Shown piece by piece: positions 43,801 through 45,568 of a DNA stretch of 45,568 nt. The translations under genes were made by a program, and so were the position numbers. The first letter of the stretch is position 1; each line of letters begins with the position of its first letter. A model generated the notes under the pieces. The model worked only from the letters and a program-made list of their open reading frames with translations, made no database searches and was not told the DNA's origin. The DNA comes from a bacterium (GTDB taxonomy: Bacteria > Vulcanimicrobiota > Xenobia > Xenobiales > JADMJV01), in the NCBI GenBank assembly GCA_018266105.1, contig JAFEBA010000009.1, positions 10,280 to 55,847 of the forward strand, read 5' to 3'.

Positions 43801-45456
43801 GCCTGGAGACTCCAGTTGCCCGCTGGTTCCAATCCAACCGTGGCCCAGTGCGGTCCTGGCCAGAAAACGATCTCCCTGGGGGCTCCAGTCGCAAAATTCA
43901 GTTGCAATCGTTGCTTGAGTGCGGCCGGTGTCCAGGTCGATCAGGATGACGTCAGAGGCCAGTTGCAAGGCCAGCCGAGCTCCGTCCGGAGATGGAAAGC
44001 CTTGGCAGGTTTCGTAAAGGCGAGAGATGGGGTGCTCGTAGAGGCGCCTTTCCTGCCCGGTCGCCGTATCCAGACTCAGCGCAGCCTGCCGCGCCTGAAA
44101 CAGAAAAAGTGTCATTCCATCCGGCGAGAAAGTCAGCCCACTCAGCTGATGTTCGCTATGGAAACTGGCCTGAAGCTCGCCACTACGGCAATCATAAGCA
44201 TCGACCCATTCCCGATTCTGCTGGTCGATCAGGGCGAGGATGCTCGTCCCCGGGCAGATGGCAAAATCTCGATGAAGGTCCGGGCGATAGGCAACTGGAG
44301 GAAGTTTGAGGGTGGTTGCTCCAGTGGAGACCTCCACCACGCTCAAACAGTTTTGTTGAGGAATGACCGCAAAGCGCCCGTCCCAGGAAATGTGCACGCG
44401 CGAGGTGATGGGCCCGGTGGCTTGGGCCGAGCAATGAGCAGAAGCGGCTCGAGGAGGATAGAGCTGGGCCAGAAACGGCGGGCGTAAACGGTCGGGGAAG
44501 TCCACCTTTTCCAGCAACTCGAAGGCCTGCGCCTGCAACAATTGCAGGAAGGCCCGGTACTCGCGGTTGATAATCACATGGCCTTGCAGGTCTCTTTCCA
44601 GGAACGGGGCTTCGACCACCGCTTCCCAGCCTGGATATCCCAGGGGGCCCCCCAACCATTGAACTTCCAGTCCGCCTTCTGTCAGGATGAATTCAGAACT
44701 CTTAGAAGGCTGGCTCTTCAGCCACAGGGCACCCGTAAAAGGAGCTGGCGATGGCTTGCTGGGACGTCGGTCTCGAAAGCGAATCGGCACACCTTCGTGA
44801 GTGAATTCAATGGCCGCCGGTGTATCCGCGGGTAACACAATTCCTCGGCTCACTTTCTCTCGGTTGAGAAGCAGGCGGTCGGCCACAAATCGACCATGCT
44901 CTCGCACGGTACGCAAGATCGATTCAATTTCCAATACCCCGCGGATGGGATTTCTGGGCAGGTAGCCGCTGACGGTCAACTGGTTTCCCTTGCGCTTCCG
45001 GGTCTGGGGGCGCACGGAGAAACCGCTGCCGGTCCAGAGCAGGTGGTTTTGGGGAGTATCGTAGGTCAGGCTGCGGAAACGCGTCCCGCTCAGGGTGTGC
45101 AAAGCCAGGGCCAGATGGTGCAGACGCAGCTCTCGCCGAGAGACCAGATGAGTAAACAGACCTTCTGCTTCCAAACGGCTGAGGCCCGGCCCGTCGTCAC
45201 TGATGGTAAGAGTCCGCAACCCCAGGCGGATCTGGACGCTCTGGGCACCACCGAGCAGTGCGCTGCTGATGGCGAAGAGCAGGCCCCGGTGGGGTTCGTG
45301 GGCATGGCTGCGGGCCAGCAAAGCCAGACCGCGTTCGGCGTCCAGGCTGAAACGACCGGCCGAGTCCATTTGCCCCTGACTGCGCAGCGTTTCCAGCAGC
45401 CGATCCAAACCGGTCTCCTTCCTGCAGGTGGTAGGCTGGTCGCCAGTCTCAAACAT
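40891..45456 (-). CDS. giant protein: degenerate GHKL ATPase-like domain plus long beta-propeller region
   Basis: 1521 residues, starting ATG 45456. Residues about 18-340 resemble an Hsp90/MutL-type GHKL module: LLARS, then LLFAISSALLGGAQ, then ISDDGPGL (DxGxG at 87-91), then a middle domain (GYLPRNPIRG, VVEAPFLERDLQGHVIINREY). The N-box Glu and Asn expected in the second segment are Phe and Ser, so ATP hydrolysis is doubtful although the DDGPG loop remains. From about residue 350 to the end are WD40/YVTN-like beta-propeller repeats (HISWDGRFAVI, LTFSPDGMTLFLF, ELSPDGRWLAVEG), enough for two or more propellers. There is no signal peptide. It overlaps the upstream partial gene by 8 nt (ATGTTTGA). 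Confidence 0.85.
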   Translation of the reverse strand: MFETGDQPTTCRKETGLDRLLETLRSQGQMDSAGRFSLDAERGLALLARSHAHEPHRGLLFAISSALLGGAQSVQIRLGLRTLTISDDGPGLSRLEAEGLFTHLVSRRELRLHHLALALHTLSGTRFRSLTYDTPQNHLLWTGSGFSVRPQTRKRKGNQLTVSGYLPRNPIRGVLEIESILRTVREHGRFVADRLLLNREKVSRGIVLPADTPAAIEFTHEGVPIRFRDRRPSKPSPAPFTGALWLKSQPSKSSEFILTEGGLEVQWLGGPLGYPGWEAVVEAPFLERDLQGHVIINREYRAFLQLLQAQAFELLEKVDFPDRLRPPFLAQLYPPRAASAHCSAQATGPITSRVHISWDGRFAVIPQQNCLSVVEVSTGATTLKLPPVAYRPDLHRDFAICPGTSILALIDQQNREWVDAYDCRSGELQASFHSEHQLSGLTFSPDGMTLFLFQARQAALSLDTATGQERRLYEHPISRLYETCQGFPSPDGARLALQLASDVILIDLDTGRTQATIATEFCDWSPQGDRFLARTALGHGWIGTSGQLESPGMRPPFLGSQVLVGPEDQLLCFFSGLMHVYQCRADQWEEVTLREGHFACHQGTLVQLLNGKLILPGRQIELTDPVRRLDYHHSRWIVAITQDERVQLVDLEQGSILPIWSEPQRPLDPPPSPPAPAYRLQNHSEAGLVEVWDAAQKDLLVSYQVQSHLDPLLVALGSPPISGGADWRLCLDHSGRWTLILHRGTEGFHVLAAYPGRWRWAASAKPITGAWSERTRLAFSHSGKNLAVQIGDRISLFAFREEDGELNFLQDLLLTVPNWFWSGEVLYPYLEVSHNLPESELEPTPDATAKTAETRASQACGAASSWPLVDCLPGCDRRLISDSGFLISQSSDQLIVWQLDSGKPLWAVDCPRDWCLCSQLDALAIIPEDDLQTVLFLGLATGLKLKVHQHLSPLHRLRCPLACPWLILIEWCSEMPVLLDLESGDTAPLAPEENPLYDRPLECELSPDGRWLAVEGLRYLHLFDLAARSLGQTLEGRKLQGWSGDSSRLLSLRGRELEMRSVRSGDPILCDRPLLLTDRHQLNLTGEWVLYRAYEPNLNATIWQGRRAGASGLTLTLHADLVAQADGRIAWTRAEKVFLADFPIFQARSWRLEEASRSLELSGEHLSSLSVHDRIQSWHTRPSKEYPALGQPLTAGRRAQICGLRNGLLIRSSRSLTAWDFCTQAESRCHQGWALATLQECQGRIAHHAGGESGWQVLDDQARLLWTAPEVHLLNGDLALTRSNEGQKPWVVKASSGQQLFQIQSWPDHLPLNCLAPSPIWRLLEESDLALPADCEATLLVPTPNGLLQVGQTGVLSPDQAPLPLTRRLTWDAAGELFLSVYPGTEGGCRLCSYHLGRDHFEVGPEVDYLPTGSPRLNRSGNHVALQILNRIHLAELDPATGRLLSLPLKPAVPDGCGWGWVQDKLAIWRANWIQLHSSSGQPRFRIYLRLHRPPLVVTPHGPSDSEALRAFWRETDVSLA

Positions 45457-45568
45457 CCTGTTCGGGAAAGCAGGAGACCTTGAGGCGAACCTGTGAGCCG
45501 TAAGTCTCCAGCGTCCGAACGGGAGTTGGGGACCAACCGAGTCGCGTGCCCTGAAGTTTGATTCTCAT
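45449..45568 (-). CDS. 3' end of a gene (or a 39-codon ORF) upstream of the giant GHKL-propeller gene
   Basis: The minus-strand frame is open from the window edge (an ATG lies exactly at 45566-45568) to a TGA at 45449-45451, encoding at least 39 residues ending RLKVSCFPEQDV. Its stop overlaps the start of the giant gene in ATGTTTGA, as for ccoS and its neighbour, so it is likely the preceding gene of the same operon. Whether the ATG is its true start or it continues beyond the window cannot be seen. No domain is recognised. Confidence 0.55.
   Translation of the reverse strand: MRIKLQGTRLGWSPTPVRTLETYGSQVRLKVSCFPEQDV

Overview
The window is GC-rich, gene-dense bacterial DNA with frequent GTG/TTG starts and many 4-8 nt gene overlaps. 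A cbb3 oxidase, an HME-type RND efflux pump, a lipoprotein and pseudopilin-like proteins point to a Gram-negative-type (diderm), oxygen-respiring, probably free-living organism. The many orphan hybrid kinases, c-di-GMP proteins, TPR proteins and lineage-specific proteins suggest a large-genome, deep-branching or poorly sampled phylum. I cannot place it; a Vulcanimicrobiota/Eremiobacterota-like or Armatimonadota-like affiliation is only a guess. I saw no rRNA, tRNA, CRISPR array, IS element or integrase, and no gene-free stretch longer than about 160 bases.

Layout. (1) 1-6854, +: a tightly overlapping cbb3 oxidase operon ccoNOQP-ccoGHIS plus a UreH_2/DsbD-like membrane protein. CcoP has one heme site, and ccoS lies partly inside the 3' end of ccoI in another frame. 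(2) 6909-12717, -: a response-regulator diguanylate cyclase, two pseudopilin-like proteins, a degenerate GHKL-like protein of unknown role and a hybrid histidine kinase. (3) 12770-16614, +: a hybrid kinase with two receivers and an HPt domain, an HD-GYP response regulator and a small Cys protein. (4) 16611-21499, -: an HME-RND metal efflux pump, its adaptor and a small Cys protein, divergent from another hybrid kinase (21574-23277, +). (5) 23266-29327, -: an S9 peptidase homologue that has lost its catalytic Ser and His, an endonuclease Q homologue ending in a perfect bacterial clamp-binding motif, an alpha/beta hydrolase, a P-loop kinase and a TPR protein. (6) 29379-33538: an MBL-fold hydrolase, a small CxxC protein, a CHAP-like protein, a second alpha/beta hydrolase, a PilZ protein and a STAS protein. 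(7) 33694-38135, -: a secreted protein with a clear terminator, a FGGY (gluconate-type) kinase, an Asn/Tyr-rich secreted protein, a protein with internal hydrophobic repeats and an Asn/Asp-rich hypothetical. (8) 38202-45568: a TPR protein translationally coupled to a 512-residue protein built almost entirely of eight tandem excisionase-like helix-turn-helix modules. It is convergent, with a 4-nt overlap, with a 1521-residue protein that joins a degenerate GHKL ATPase-like domain to a long beta-propeller region.

How the genes fit together. The cco genes form one functional unit: oxidase, its copper and heme assembly factors and an accessory membrane protein. The regulatory genes (three hybrid kinases, GGDEF, HD-GYP, PilZ, STAS) suggest phosphorelay and c-di-GMP control of surface behaviour, possibly of the pseudopilins next to the GGDEF gene. 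The most unusual part is the right end: the HTH-octad/TPR pair facing the GHKL-propeller protein, which has a shorter relative elsewhere in the window (9122-10579). I recognise no described system with this composition.
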